Shown here: one piece after another, positions 27,818-37,800 of the stretch | Position numbering within the stretch: the stretch's first letter is position 1 | How the letters are laid out: each line of letters begins with the position of its first letter | Assembly (NCBI RefSeq): GCF_944387275.1 | Contig: NZ_CALXEG010000019.1 | Location: 1 to 52,417, forward strand | Source: an uncultured Pseudoflavonifractor sp. | GTDB taxonomy: Bacteria; Bacillota; Clostridia; Oscillospirales; Oscillospiraceae | Length of the DNA stretch: 52,417 nucleotides | Direction of reading: 5' to 3' | Notes under the pieces: model-generated | What the model was told of the DNA's origin: nothing | Seen by the model: the letters and a program-made list of their open reading frames with translations, nothing else | Databases searched by the model: none | Translations under genes and position numbers: made by a program

Positions 27818-27891
27818 ATCGTCCTCACAAACTCCATATTCTTCGCCCCGCCGTAAACGGCAGGGCTCATTCATTCCGTTGTTCGTCCTCC

Positions 27892-27927
27892 CCCCAATGA
27901 ACCCACTTTCGCTGGGCTTCGTTGGGG
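27892..27927 (-). other. Intercistronic hairpin between eutB and eutC
   Basis: The outer arms CCCCAA and TTGGGG and an inner stem around a GCGAAAG loop give a roughly 15-bp imperfect hairpin with no T run. It could stabilise or process the eutB/eutC mRNA rather than terminate it. The rest of the 124-base gap shows no gene. Confidence 0.45.
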
Positions 27928-27941
27928 ACCCCAGGGCCTCC

Positions 27942-29306
27942 TTACCCCAGCAGCACGGAGCCGTCCCCGGCCAGCTCGGTCAGTTTTCCGTCCCGCACAA
28001 AGCCCATCTTCTCCAGCCAGTCCTGGAAGGGCTTGATGGCGGTCAGGCCGAAGAGCTCCCGCAGGGCGGCGGTCTCGTGGAAGCCGGTGGTCTGGTAGTT
28101 GAGCATCACGTCGTCGCCGTGGGGGATGCCCATGAAGTAGTTGCACCCGGCGGCGGTGAGGAGGACCGCCAGGTCCTCGATGTCGTTCTGGTCGGCCTTC
28201 ATGTGGTTGGTGTAGCAGGCGTCGCAGCCCATGGGCACGCCGGTCAGCTTGCCCATGAAGTGATCCTCCAATCCAGCCCGTATTACTTGCTTGGAATTAT
28301 ACAGATATTCGGGGCCGATGAAGCCCACAACCGTGTTCACCAGGAAGGGCTGGAACCGCTTGGCAAAGCCGTAGCACCGGGCCTCCATCACCACCTGGTC
28401 GGCGCCGTGGTGGGCCTCGGAACTGAGCTCGGAGCCCTGGCCGGTCTCAAAGTACATCACGTTGGGGCCGGTGGCGGTGCCCTCCCGGAGGGCCAGCTGC
28501 CGGGCCTCCTCGATGAGCTTGCCGTCCAGGCCGAAGGCCTCGTTTCCCTTCTGGCTGCCCGCGATGGACTGGAAGATCAGGTCGCAGGGCGCCCCCTGCC
28601 TCACCGCGTCCATCTGGGTGGTCACGTGGGCCAGAACGCAGATCTGGGTGGGGATCTCCCAGCGGGTGCGGATCTCGTGGAACCGGTCCAGCACCCGCCG
28701 CACGCTCTCCACGCTGTCGTCCACCGGGTTGAGGCCCAGCACCGCGTCCCCCGCGCCGAAGGTCAGGCCCTCCAGCAGGGAGGCCATGATGCCGTCGGGG
28801 TCGTCGGTGGGGTGGTTGGGCTGGAGGCGGCAGGACAGGGTGCCCTCCTCGCCGATGGTGGTGTTGCAGGTGGCGGTGACCCGCAGCTTTCTGGCCGCGT
28901 AGATCAGGTCCAGGTTGCTCATAATCTTGGTCACGGCGGCGATCATCTCGGCGGTCAGGCCCCGGGAGATGCGGCGGATGTCCGCGCCGGTGTGCTTCTC
29001 GTCCAGCAGCCACTCCCGCAGCTCGGACACGGTCCAGTTGCGGATTTCGCCGTAAATTTTCTCGTTCACATCGTCCTGGATGATGCGGGTGACCTCGTCC
29101 TCCTCATAGGGCACAGCGGGGTTCTCCCGCAGGTCGGACAGCAGCAGGTTGGCCGTCACCACTTTGGCCGCCACCCGCTCCTCGGCGTTCTCGGCGGCAA
29201 TGCCCGCCAGCCGGTCCCCCGACTTCTCCTCGTTGGCCTTGGCCAGCACGTCCTTCACCGATTGGAATGTATACACATGGCCGTGCAGGCTGGTTTTCAG
29301 TATCAT
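27942..29306 (-). CDS. eutB: Ethanolamine ammonia-lyase large subunit
   Basis: 454 residues, full length. Catalytic barrel subunit that binds ethanolamine and adenosylcobalamin. Family segments include [57 protein letters not shown] and [19 protein letters not shown] 29306 has GGGGG 9 bases upstream; it starts 13 bases after eutA. Confidence 0.96.
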   Translation of the reverse strand: MILKTSLHGHVYTFQSVKDVLAKANEEKSGDRLAGIAAENAEERVAAKVVTANLLLSDLRENPAVPYEEDEVTRIIQDDVNEKIYGEIRNWTVSELREWLLDEKHTGADIRRISRGLTAEMIAAVTKIMSNLDLIYAARKLRVTATCNTTIGEEGTLSCRLQPNHPTDDPDGIMASLLEGLTFGAGDAVLGLNPVDDSVESVRRVLDRFHEIRTRWEIPTQICVLAHVTTQMDAVRQGAPCDLIFQSIAGSQKGNEAFGLDGKLIEEARQLALREGTATGPNVMYFETGQGSELSSEAHHGADQVVMEARCYGFAKRFQPFLVNTVVGFIGPEYLYNSKQVIRAGLEDHFMGKLTGVPMGCDACYTNHMKADQNDIEDLAVLLTAAGCNYFMGIPHGDDVMLNYQTTGFHETAALRELFGLTAIKPFQDWLEKMGFVRDGKLTELAGDGSVLLG

Positions 29307-29319
29307 AATCTGTTTCCCC

Positions 29320-30777
29320 CTATTGGCTGATATTTGAAGCTCCCTGGGACTGGAAGGCCAGGGTCTTCACCACCACCGGCAGCACCGCGCCGCCGGCCAC
29401 CGGCGCGCCGATGTCCAGATAGTCCCCGCTGCCGGCGCTGATGCCGTCCAGGCAGAGGATGGCCCCCTCCGCCCCCAGCAGAGGCCAGAGGGTCTGGCCC
29501 AGCACCTTGGCCATGTCCCCCTCCACCGCAATGACGGGGAACATGCCCCGCTCCAGCAGCGGCTCCATGCCGGCCCTGATGCCCCTGGCCAGGTCCTGGA
29601 TTCTGCCGTAGGCCGGGTTGGGCTCCCCTCTCAGGCTGAGGGCAATCTGGGTCATGCCCCCCTGGTCGGCAAACCAGCCCGCCTTCTCCCGGAGGGCGGC
29701 GGCCAGCTTGTCCCCGTCCCGCTCCTCGTCCGCCGTCAGCCGGAGCACGGGCAGGTTTTTCAGCGGGAAGGACACATTACGGTAGAAGATGGTGGAGCCG
29801 GACACCTGGGTGGAGTGGCTGCCCGCCCCCACCACGGTGGCCCGGATGGTCTCGGCGCCACGGACGATGCCCGCCCGCTGAAAGGCGGGAGATGCGGCGA
29901 TGGCTCTGCCCAGCAGGACGCCAATGTCCCCATAGGCAAAGGCGTCCCCCGGCGGCGACCAGATGCAGTCGGCCACTCCGCCGGAGAAGGACACCCCGTC
30001 CACGCTTTTGGGCGGCGTCCAGGCGGTGTCCCGGGTCATGAGGGCCTCCAGCAGGCCGTCCGGCGGTGTCAGCCCTGCCGCCTGCTCCAGGGCCCGGGTC
30101 AGGGCGGACACCACCGGTTCCAGGCCGCACTCCTCCGCCCGGTCCCCCAGGCTGGGGATGGGTATACCGGGCACCGCCGCCCCCAGCCGCTCCAGAGCTG
30201 GGGAGACGTAGGCGATGCGCCCCCGCTCGGTCTTGATGAGCCGCCCGCCCACGTCCAGGCAGCCGGTGGCCGTCAGGGTCCCATTTTCGTAGAGGGCCAG
30301 GTTGGAGGTGCCTCCGCCGATGTCAAAGTGTAATATTCTTTTGTGATGTTCCTTGGAGTATTCATCTATCCCCGCCCCGCGGGCCGCCAGAATGGATTCC
30401 AGGTCCGGTCCGGCGGTGGCCACCACAAAGTCCCCGGCGAAGTCGGACAGGGCGGCAAGCACCTGCTTGGCGTTTTCCTTCCTGGCGGTCTCGCCGGTGA
30501 TGATGACCGCGCCAGTGGAGATGTCCGCCTGCCGAAAGCCCGATCTGCGGTACTCTTCCGCCACAATGGCCCGCACCCCTTCGGCGTCAATCGCCGTCTC
30601 GGAGAGAAGGGGAGTGAAGTGGATGGCGCTGCGGTAGAGCACCTCCTTCTCCCCGATGGCGATGCGGGGCACGGAGAAGGGCCCCGCCCGGTTCTCCAGG
30701 GTCAGGCGGGAGATGACCAGCTGGGTCGTAGATGTTCCAATGTCGATGCCCACGGACAGGAGCTGCTCGGGCGCCAT
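29320..30777 (-). CDS. eutA: Ethanolamine ammonia-lyase reactivating factor EutA
   Basis: 485 residues, ASKHA-type fold with VGIDIGTSTTQL at the N-terminus and FDIGGGTSNLALYENG in the middle. EutA removes damaged cobalamin from the lyase in an ATP-dependent way. The start ATG directly abuts the eutG stop codon, with AAGGAG inside the end of eutG. Confidence 0.94.
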   Translation of the reverse strand: MAPEQLLSVGIDIGTSTTQLVISRLTLENRAGPFSVPRIAIGEKEVLYRSAIHFTPLLSETAIDAEGVRAIVAEEYRRSGFRQADISTGAVIITGETARKENAKQVLAALSDFAGDFVVATAGPDLESILAARGAGIDEYSKEHHKRILHFDIGGGTSNLALYENGTLTATGCLDVGGRLIKTERGRIAYVSPALERLGAAVPGIPIPSLGDRAEECGLEPVVSALTRALEQAAGLTPPDGLLEALMTRDTAWTPPKSVDGVSFSGGVADCIWSPPGDAFAYGDIGVLLGRAIAASPAFQRAGIVRGAETIRATVVGAGSHSTQVSGSTIFYRNVSFPLKNLPVLRLTADEERDGDKLAAALREKAGWFADQGGMTQIALSLRGEPNPAYGRIQDLARGIRAGMEPLLERGMFPVIAVEGDMAKVLGQTLWPLLGAEGAILCLDGISAGSGDYLDIGAPVAGGAVLPVVVKTLAFQSQGASNISQ

Positions 30778-31857
30778 CTACATCAGCTCCTTCAGGATGG
30801 CTTTCAAATCCTCCCGGGTGACGGGCCGGGGATTGCCCGGGGCGCACACGTCGGCCAGGGCGGCCCGGGCGATGCCGTCCAGGTCGGCCAGCAGGGTCTG
30901 GCTCTCCACGCCGCAGTCGGTGAGCTTCTCCGGCATGCCCAGCCCCGCCCGCATCCGCTTGACGCCGCCGATCAGGGCCCTGGGGCTCTTGGCCAGGCCG
31001 CACAGCCCGGCAAGCCGGGCGTACTGGTCCGCCGCGTCTTTGTCGGCGCTGTTGAAGGCCATGACGTGGGGCAGGAGCATGGCGTTGAGCCGCCCGTGGG
31101 GAATGTGATACCTGCCCCCCAGGGCGTGGGCCAGGGCGTGGCAGATGCCCAGCCCGGCGGCGTTGAAGGAGATGCCCGCCAGGCAGGAGGCCAGCAGCAT
31201 CTCCCCCTTGGCGCTGCTGTCCCCGGCGTGGGCATGGCTCAGGCTGCGCCAGGCCATGGCAAAGGCCTTCTCTCCCATGGCGTCGCTGAAGGGTGTGGAC
31301 CGCTTTGCCACACAGCCCTCGGCGGCGTGGGTGAGCACGTCCATGCCCGTGTCCGCCGTCACCGCCGGAGGCACTCCGGCAAGCAGGGATGCGTCCAGCA
31401 CCGCACAGTCGGGCAGCAGGGCGTCGTCCACCAGGGGGTACTTGATCCCCGCGTCCGCGTCGGTGAGAACGGCGAAGGAGGTGACCTCCGACCCGGTGCC
31501 CGCCGTGGTGGGGATACACCACAGCTCCGGGGGCGGATTTCCCCCGGCGAAGTGGCGCATGGCCTTGGCGCAGTCCATGGGGGAGCCGCCGCCGAAGGCC
31601 AGCACGGTGTCCGGCCCGAAGGCCCGCAGGGCGTGGACCCCCTGGGCCACCAGTTTGAGGGACGGGTCCGGCTTCACCTGGTCAAATACGCTGATCTCAC
31701 AGCCCTTCAGCCGCTCCTTTATCTTTTCCAGCAGCCCGGATTTATGGGCGAGAAATTCGTCCGTCACAATGAGCACCCGCCGCCCCGCCAGCTCCTCCAG
31801 AGCCGCCAGGGCGTCCGGGCCGAACTTGATCTCCGGCCTGATCGCAAAAAGCTCCAT
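30778..31857 (-). CDS. eutG: Iron-containing alcohol dehydrogenase EutG/PduQ type
   Basis: 359 residues. Reduces acetaldehyde to ethanol and regenerates NAD+ inside the compartment. Nucleotide-binding AFGGGSPMDCAKA and metal ligands in DTGMDVLTHAAEG and GICHALAHALGGRYHIPHG are visible. It is shorter than many enteric EutG proteins and nearer PduQ in length. It is the first gene of the operon. The 60 bases between it and the tandem hairpins upstream show no clear consensus promoter. Confidence 0.9.
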   Translation of the reverse strand: MELFAIRPEIKFGPDALAALEELAGRRVLIVTDEFLAHKSGLLEKIKERLKGCEISVFDQVKPDPSLKLVAQGVHALRAFGPDTVLAFGGGSPMDCAKAMRHFAGGNPPPELWCIPTTAGTGSEVTSFAVLTDADAGIKYPLVDDALLPDCAVLDASLLAGVPPAVTADTGMDVLTHAAEGCVAKRSTPFSDAMGEKAFAMAWRSLSHAHAGDSSAKGEMLLASCLAGISFNAAGLGICHALAHALGGRYHIPHGRLNAMLLPHVMAFNSADKDAADQYARLAGLCGLAKSPRALIGGVKRMRAGLGMPEKLTDCGVESQTLLADLDGIARAALADVCAPGNPRPVTREDLKAILKELM

Positions 31858-31916
31858 GTTTTCTGCCTGCCTTTTCCTCAGATGGGGTTAGTATTGCGGA
31901 ATTTTCAAAAAATATA

Positions 31917-31944
31917 GCCCCGGCGGAAAAATTTCCGCCGGGGC
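31917..31944 (-). terminator. Second of two tandem hairpins upstream of eutG
   Basis: Stem GCCCCGGCGG with CCGCCGGGGC and an A/T loop. On the minus strand it is followed by TATATTTTTT. It either backs up the terminator of the upstream gene or forms part of the eut leader. Confidence 0.7.
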
Positions 31945-31949
31945 AAAAA

Positions 31950-31981
31950 CAGGAGGCCTCCAGATATCCGGAGGCCTCCTG
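31950..31981 (-). terminator. Terminator of the Ig-like protein gene
   Basis: Stem CAGGAGGCCTCC with its complement and an 8-base loop. On the minus strand it is followed by TTTTT and lies 20 bases after the stop codon at 32001. Confidence 0.85.
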
Positions 31982-32000
31982 TCACATTCTTCAATTGTCT

Positions 32001-33032
32001 TTACCAGGTGCAGCGCACAATGCACTTGAGGGTCTGGCCGTCCACCGTAGCGGTGACCGTGGTGGTGCCCTTGGACACGGCGGTGACCGTGCCGTCGCCG
32101 GAGATGGTGGCCACGGAGGAATCGCCGATGCTCCAGGTGGGGGTGGAGCTGGTTCCGCTCACCTTGAGCTGCCACTTGGCCCCGGCCTTGTCCAGGGTAA
32201 AGTCGGTGCGGTTGAGGGACAACGTGGTGGTGCTGCTGCCGCCCGAGCCGGTGGAGCCGCCAGAGCTGGCCCCGCTGGTGACCGAGTTGTACACTCTGCA
32301 GGTCTGGGTATACCCTCCGGCCATGGTGGCGGTGATGGTGGCGGTGCCGGTCTTGCCGGCCGGGCTCACCTTGCCGTTTTCATCCACAGTGACGATGGAG
32401 GGGTCGCTGCTCTCCCAGGTGATGGTGCCGGTGGAGCCGGCGGGAGAGAAGGTGACCTTCAAGGTCACAGGATCGGGGTACTTGTTGCTCAGACTGAACT
32501 CGCTCAGGCTGAGGGTGAAGCCGGTGGCGGTCTGTCCCTGGGGGATCTCATCGCCGCCCTCGGGGCTCTGGGACCCGCTGGGCTGGGGCTGGGCGGAGTC
32601 GGAGGGCTGGGGCTCGGCGCTGTCGCTGGGGGCGGGTGTGTTGCTGGTCACGGGGTTGGGGTCCGGGTCCACCGCCTGCTCTCCCCTGTGAATAAAGGGC
32701 CCGATAATGGTAACCACAATATAGATGGCGGCGGCGATGAGGGCCAGGGAGATGATCCAGCCCACGATCTGGAGGGGCGTGGGGCCGCCGCCGTAGCCGC
32801 CGCCCCGGGTATTGGTCTTCAGGCGCTTGCCGCCCTTGTGGCGGGGCTCGTCCTCGTCGTAGACCTCGTCCTCGTACTCCTCATCGTCGTAATCCTCTCT
32901 GGATTTGGCGCGGCGGTACTCCTCCTGCTCCTCGCAGAAGGGGCAGCGCTTATAGGTAACGGCGTAATACTCGCCGCAGTTTTCGCAGCGGACTGTCTCG
33001 TTTCTCGCCCCTGTGGGCTTCTTGGCGGCCAT
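32001..33032 (-). CDS. Zinc-ribbon, single-pass membrane protein with Ig-like (BIG2) repeats
   Basis: 343 residues. N-terminal zinc ribbon (CENCGEYYAVTYKRCPFC, about 17-34), an acidic stretch, one membrane helix (about 90-112), a Pro/Ser/Gln-rich spacer and two Ig-like BIG2-type domains (TITWESSDPSIVTVDENGKV and TPTWSIGDSSVATISGDG). The zinc ribbon would be cytosolic and the Ig-like domains outside. ATG 33032 is preferred over 33038 because GGAGGG then has normal spacing. Function unknown; an envelope adhesion or sensing role is a guess. It is divergent from the TerB-AAA gene. Confidence 0.85.
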   Translation of the reverse strand: MAAKKPTGARNETVRCENCGEYYAVTYKRCPFCEEQEEYRRAKSREDYDDEEYEDEVYDEDEPRHKGGKRLKTNTRGGGYGGGPTPLQIVGWIISLALIAAAIYIVVTIIGPFIHRGEQAVDPDPNPVTSNTPAPSDSAEPQPSDSAQPQPSGSQSPEGGDEIPQGQTATGFTLSLSEFSLSNKYPDPVTLKVTFSPAGSTGTITWESSDPSIVTVDENGKVSPAGKTGTATITATMAGGYTQTCRVYNSVTSGASSGGSTGSGGSSTTTLSLNRTDFTLDKAGAKWQLKVSGTSSTPTWSIGDSSVATISGDGTVTAVSKGTTTVTATVDGQTLKCIVRCTW

Positions 33033-33071
33033 GTACATCCCTCCGTCATTTTGGTGTCGTAATCACCTCTA

Positions 33072-33100
33072 ATCTTACACGCTGCGGCAGGAATCGTCAA
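33072..33100 (-). promoter_or_regulatory. Promoter of the Ig-like protein gene
   Basis: On the minus strand, TTGACG (33095-33100), 17-base spacer and TAAGAT (33072-33077). Confidence 0.65.
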
Positions 33101-33166
33101 CGGTCTAACGCAAATTGTACGTTATTTTTTATATCTTATGTCTACCCATAAAAGGAAAGTCCAGGA

Positions 33167-33195
33167 TTGATTATCCAGTCCCCATCCGATATAAT
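33167..33195 (+). promoter_or_regulatory. Promoter of the TerB-AAA gene
   Basis: TTGATT (33167-33172), 17-base spacer and a perfect TATAAT (33190-33195), 40 bases before ATG 33235. Confidence 0.75.
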
Positions 33196-33234
33196 GTCTG
33201 TTGAACCATTTAATGAAACAGGAGCTGAGGCCTG

Positions 33235-34761
33235 ATGAAGGGTTCCATGACCGCTGCGGCGGTACACAAGCAGTATGAGGAGGGCATCTCCGCCCTCCGG
33301 CGTCAGATCGGGGACGGGGCGCTGCGGCAGCGCTTTGCCGCCGAGGCGGACGCCTTTTTCCGCGCCTGCGCGCTGGGCGTGTGGGGCCGGGACGGCAACG
33401 CCCTCACCCCCCGCCACGTGGAGTACTACAACGCGGTGTACACCAAGGGGAATCCGGTGCCCTCCATTCTGTTCTGGGAGCTGTCCTCCGCGGTAGCGGA
33501 GTACCCCGGCTTTCAGCCTCCCGGCTTCTTTGCCCGGATGCGGGCCAGCGACAAGGTGTCCGGCGGAAAGCTGTCCCGCCGGTTCGTGGACCTGATGACC
33601 CTGATGCTGCTGCTCTTCGCGGCGGTGGACGACATCGTCAGCGAGGAGGAGGCCGGGTTTGTCAACCACTGCGCCGACACCCTGCTGGCCCTGTGCGACC
33701 GGGACGGTCTGAAGGGGGACAAGGCCCCTCTGGACGTCAGCGACTTCATCACCCGCCGTCCCGCCGCCCCCAAGCCGGACACTCCCTCCCCCGCCGCTCA
33801 GGGCGAGGGCGCGCCCCAGGCCCAGTCCTCCGCCCAGCCCAGGGAGGAGGCGGAGCCCGCCCCCAGTCTGGAAGAGCTCCTGGCTGAGCTGGACAGCCTG
33901 TGCGGCCTGGAGAAGGTGAAAAAGGACGTCAAGAGCCTGATCAACCTGGTCAAGGTGCGCAAAATGCGCCAGGAGCACGACCTGCCCGTGCCCCCCATGA
34001 GCCTGCACCTGGTGTTTATGGGCAATCCGGGCACCGGCAAGACCACGGTGGCCCGCCTGCTGGCCAAGATCTACCACGCCATCGGCGTGCTGTCCAAGGG
34101 CCAGCTGGTGGAGGTGGACCGGTCCGGTCTGGTGGCCGGATTTGTGGGCCAGACGGCCATCAAGACCAGCGAGGTCATCCAGAAGGCCCTGGGCGGCGTG
34201 CTCTTCATCGACGAGGCCTACGCCCTGGCCAACCAGGACTCCCCCAACGACTTCGGCAAGGAGGCCATTGAGGCCCTGCTCAAGGGAATGGAGGACCACC
34301 GGGCCGATCTGATCGTCATCGTGGCCGGGTACACCGAGCTGATGAGCAACTTTATCAACGCCAATCCCGGCCTGGAGAGCCGGTTCAACAAGTATTTCTA
34401 CTTTGAGGACTACAACGGCGGCGAGCTGATGGAGATCTTCCGCTCCATGTGCAAGAAGAACGGCTACACCCTGGACCAGGAGACGGACAAGTTTGCCGCC
34501 GAGGGCTTTGCCCAGCTCTACGAGGAGCGGGACGAGAACTTCGGCAACGCCCGGGACGTGCGCAACGTCTTTGAGCGGGCGGTGGCCCGCCAGGCCGACA
34601 GGGTGGCGGCCATGGAGAACCCAGGCAAGGAGGACTTGATGGCCATCACGGTCTCCGACCTGGAGGAGGATGACGAGCCGGAGGAGACCCCCGGCCAGGC
34701 CATCGCCCGGGACGCCGCCCCCCTGCCTACGGAAGACGGCGGCACAGGTGAGAGATCTTAA
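33235..34761 (+). CDS. CbxX/CfxQ-type AAA+ ATPase with N-terminal TerB-like domain
   Basis: 508 residues. The N-terminal helical region (about 80-165, DLMTLMLLLFAAVDDIVSEEE) resembles TerB-like domains. A Pro/Ala-rich linker (about 180-215) precedes an AAA+ domain with Walker A GNPGTGKTT (from residue 263), pore-loop region AGFVGQTAIKT, Walker B VLFIDEAYAL, sensor-1 region and a FGNARDVRNVFERAV helical lid. Relatives include SpoVK and the rubisco activase CbxX. It probably remodels a protein partner; which one is not evident. AGGAG precedes the start. Confidence 0.9.
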   Translation: MKGSMTAAAVHKQYEEGISALRRQIGDGALRQRFAAEADAFFRACALGVWGRDGNALTPRHVEYYNAVYTKGNPVPSILFWELSSAVAEYPGFQPPGFFARMRASDKVSGGKLSRRFVDLMTLMLLLFAAVDDIVSEEEAGFVNHCADTLLALCDRDGLKGDKAPLDVSDFITRRPAAPKPDTPSPAAQGEGAPQAQSSAQPREEAEPAPSLEELLAELDSLCGLEKVKKDVKSLINLVKVRKMRQEHDLPVPPMSLHLVFMGNPGTGKTTVARLLAKIYHAIGVLSKGQLVEVDRSGLVAGFVGQTAIKTSEVIQKALGGVLFIDEAYALANQDSPNDFGKEAIEALLKGMEDHRADLIVIVAGYTELMSNFINANPGLESRFNKYFYFEDYNGGELMEIFRSMCKKNGYTLDQETDKFAAEGFAQLYEERDENFGNARDVRNVFERAVARQADRVAAMENPGKEDLMAITVSDLEEDDEPEETPGQAIARDAAPLPTEDGGTGERS

Positions 34762-34770
34762 GACAGGATG

Positions 34771-34804
34771 AAACGGGGACGGGCCTGACGGCCCGTCCCC
34801 GTTT
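34771..34804. terminator. Bidirectional terminator
   Basis: A 15-bp stem beginning AAACGGGGACGGGCC lies between the convergent AAA+ gene and the SLH protein gene. The A and T flanks are short. Confidence 0.85.
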
Positions 34805-34824
34805 GTTCCTATGCTTGATTTTAC

Positions 34825-37800
34825 TCAGGCCTTCTCAGACACAAAGTTCTGGAGGATCTGGGCCACCTCGGCCCGGGTGGCGGTGGCGGCAGGCATCAGC
34901 TTTCCGTTGCTGCCCTGCACCACGCCGGCGCCGCAGGCCCACTGGATGGCGGCGGCGGCGTAGGGGGAGACCTGGTCGCCGTCCTGGTAGGCGGACAGGT
35001 CGGCGGCGGCGGACACGTCCTGGCCCTTGTACTTGGCGTAGCGCCACAGCATGGTCACCAGCTGCTCGCGGGTGATGCTGTCGTCAGGGGCAAAGCGGCC
35101 GTCGGAGTAGCCGTCCACGATGCCGTTGGCCTTGGCCCAGTACACCGCGTCGGTGTACCAGCTGCCGACGGTCACGTCGGGGAACTGCTGGGCGGGGATG
35201 GTCACAGCGGGCTTCTTCTCCATGTTGTAGAGGATCTGCGCCAGCATGGCCCGGGACAGGTTGTCCATGGGTCCGAACTTGCCGTTGCCGTAGCCGTTCA
35301 TGAGGCTTTTGGTCAGGACATAGTCGATGGCGTCGTGATACCACAGGGAGGTGTTCACATCGCTGTAAGCGGTGCTGGGGCAGTTGTCGCTGTGGTCGCC
35401 CTGCTGGGCGGTGAACACGGCGGCAACGGTCACGTTGGACGCGGGCATGCGGAAGGTGTACTTGCCGTCCTTCTCGGTGACGGCCACCGCGCCGCCCTTT
35501 CTGTCGGTGACGGTCAGGCTGGAGAGCTGGTAGCCCTCATCGGCGGCGACGGTCAGGGTGACGGTGCTGCCCTGGGCGGCCCAGGCGGGCTGAGCCTTCA
35601 CGGTTCCGTTGGCCGCTTTCTCCACGGTCACGGAGTAGGTGGTGACGGTGGGGACGTCGGGGATGCCGGGCGTCTCCTCCTTGTAGATGAGGTACTGCTC
35701 ACGCTTGGCGCCGAAGGCGTCCAGACCGGCCTGGAACTTGGCGCGGATCTCGGCCACGGTCTTGCCGGCCTTGATGTCGTCCTTCATCCAGGTGTTGCCC
35801 ACCGTGTTGTCGAACTCAGCGGTGAACATCTGGGCGGTGTCGTCGGGGAAGAGCTTGTTGAGGGTGGTCAGGATGGTCAGGGCGGTGTCCACGGGGGAAT
35901 AGGCGTGCTCATCGGCGATGTGGAGCTGGGCGCCGTAGCAGGCCTTGTTGGGGTACTTGACGGCAGCGGCCTCCGTGGTGTTGTTCCAGGGGGTCATGGC
36001 CGCCATGCGGAAGTGGACGCCGGGAAGGCCGGCCTCCTTGAGGGCGGTCACGAACTCGGTCATCTTGGGCTGAATGAAGGGCGCGCCAAAGAACTCATAG
36101 GCCTTGGTGGTGCCCCAGCCGGAGCACATGCCCTTCTGGTCGTCGGCGGAGGCGGCCCAGTCGCCGGTGCCCTCCAGCCAGCCGATACCGGCGTAGGTCA
36201 GCAGGGTGGTGGCAGTGGGGATCTTGGGGTCGGACATGACGAACTGCAGGCCGGTCTCATCGTAGTACATCTCCCGGTCCCAGTTCTCCATGGGGATCAC
36301 GGTCAGGTCCAGCTTCTCCAGAGAGGCGCCGGAGGCGTGGCCCTCGGCCTTGATCATCTCCGCCAGCTCGCCCAGTGTCATGCCGTAGCGAGTGGGCAGG
36401 GCGTAGCCCTGGCCCATGGTCTCGCTCTCCCAGACGGGGCCGTCATAGGTATCGCCGCCCAGGGGGTTGGGCCGGTCCAGCACCACAAAGGGCACGCCGT
36501 TCTCCGCGCAGGAGAGCATGCAGTCCGCCATCAGGTACACCCGGGAGTTGGCGCGGGTTCCGGAGTCCTGCATGTCAAAGAGCAGGATATCCACGTCCTT
36601 GAGCTGCTCGGCGGTGGGGCCGTTGTCGGTCAGGCGGTAGACAGGCAGGCCGGTGCCCTTCTGGCTGACCGGGCTGTCGGTGTAGCTGCCGGCTTCGGAG
36701 GTCTGGAACTCTCCCCGCAGGCCGGTGCCGGTGCTGAACAGGGTGGTCAGGTTGACGCCGTTGGCGATCAGGGTGTCCGCCAGGTGGTTCAGGTCCTTGT
36801 CCACGCTGGTCTGGTCGGCCACCAGGCCCACTTTCTTGTCCTTCAGCAGATCCATGTGGTTGGCCAGCAGGTTCTCATAGCCCAGGGTGACAACGGGCTG
36901 GGCGGTGGTGACCGGCGTCTTGTCCGCGGGAGTGTCGTACTCCTTCATCAGGTACTTGTCCCGGATGGTGAGATAGTCGGCCATCTCGGTCTTCATGCGG
37001 GCCAGCATCTCGTTGGTCTTGGCCAGGATCTGCTCCTTGTCCGCCCCCTTGGGGAAGGCCTGGATCTCCTCCCGGACCCAGCTCACACCCACGCGGGTGT
37101 CCACCGAGTTGGGCATATTGAAGGCCTCGGCGCCCTCGCCGCCGTACATGGTCTGGAGGGTCAGGAACAGGGCCACCTGCATCTGGATGGGAGAGCAGGC
37201 CCGCTTGTCGGTGATGTGGATCTGGACGCCGTGGGAGAGCTGGTTGGTATAGCTGGTGGGCGTCTGGTTGGCGCTGTACGTGGTGATGGAGGCCGCCCGG
37301 AACCGCACCCCGGGCAGCTCCAGCTCGTTCATCCGCTGGGCCAGGTCGATGGGGTCGATGTAGGGGGCGCTGATGAGCTCAAAGGCCTTGGTGGTGCCGC
37401 GGCCCTCATTGATGGTGGGGCCCTCAAACCAGACGGTACCGGTGTAGAGCAGGGCCGCCTCCCAGGTGGGCATATTGGGGGAGGGCAGGATAAAGCCCAT
37501 GCCGGTCTCATCCCAGTACATATCCCGGGTGTACCCCTCGCAGGGGATGACGGTCAGGTCGCAGTCGGCCAGGGAGATCTTGTTGGCCATGCTGGGGTCG
37601 TCCCAGTTCCAGTCGGCGGGGGCAGTGGTGGTCGCGCCGTACTCATTGGCGGTGCTGCCGGGAGCGCCGGTGGTCCAGTAGTTCTTGTATCCCTCGCCCT
37701 GGTACAGCTTGGCCAGCTCGCCCATGGTCAGGCCGTAGCGGGAGGGCAGGGGGTAGCGGCTGATGCCGCTGGCGTTCTCCGGGGTGGTCATGGTGCCCTC

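Noticed and set aside
31917..31981. EutV-type paired RNA binding sites upstream of eutG
   Set aside because: The hairpin loops do not show the conserved purine motif I would expect for EutV sites, and no eutV/eutW is present. Tandem terminators are the simpler reading.
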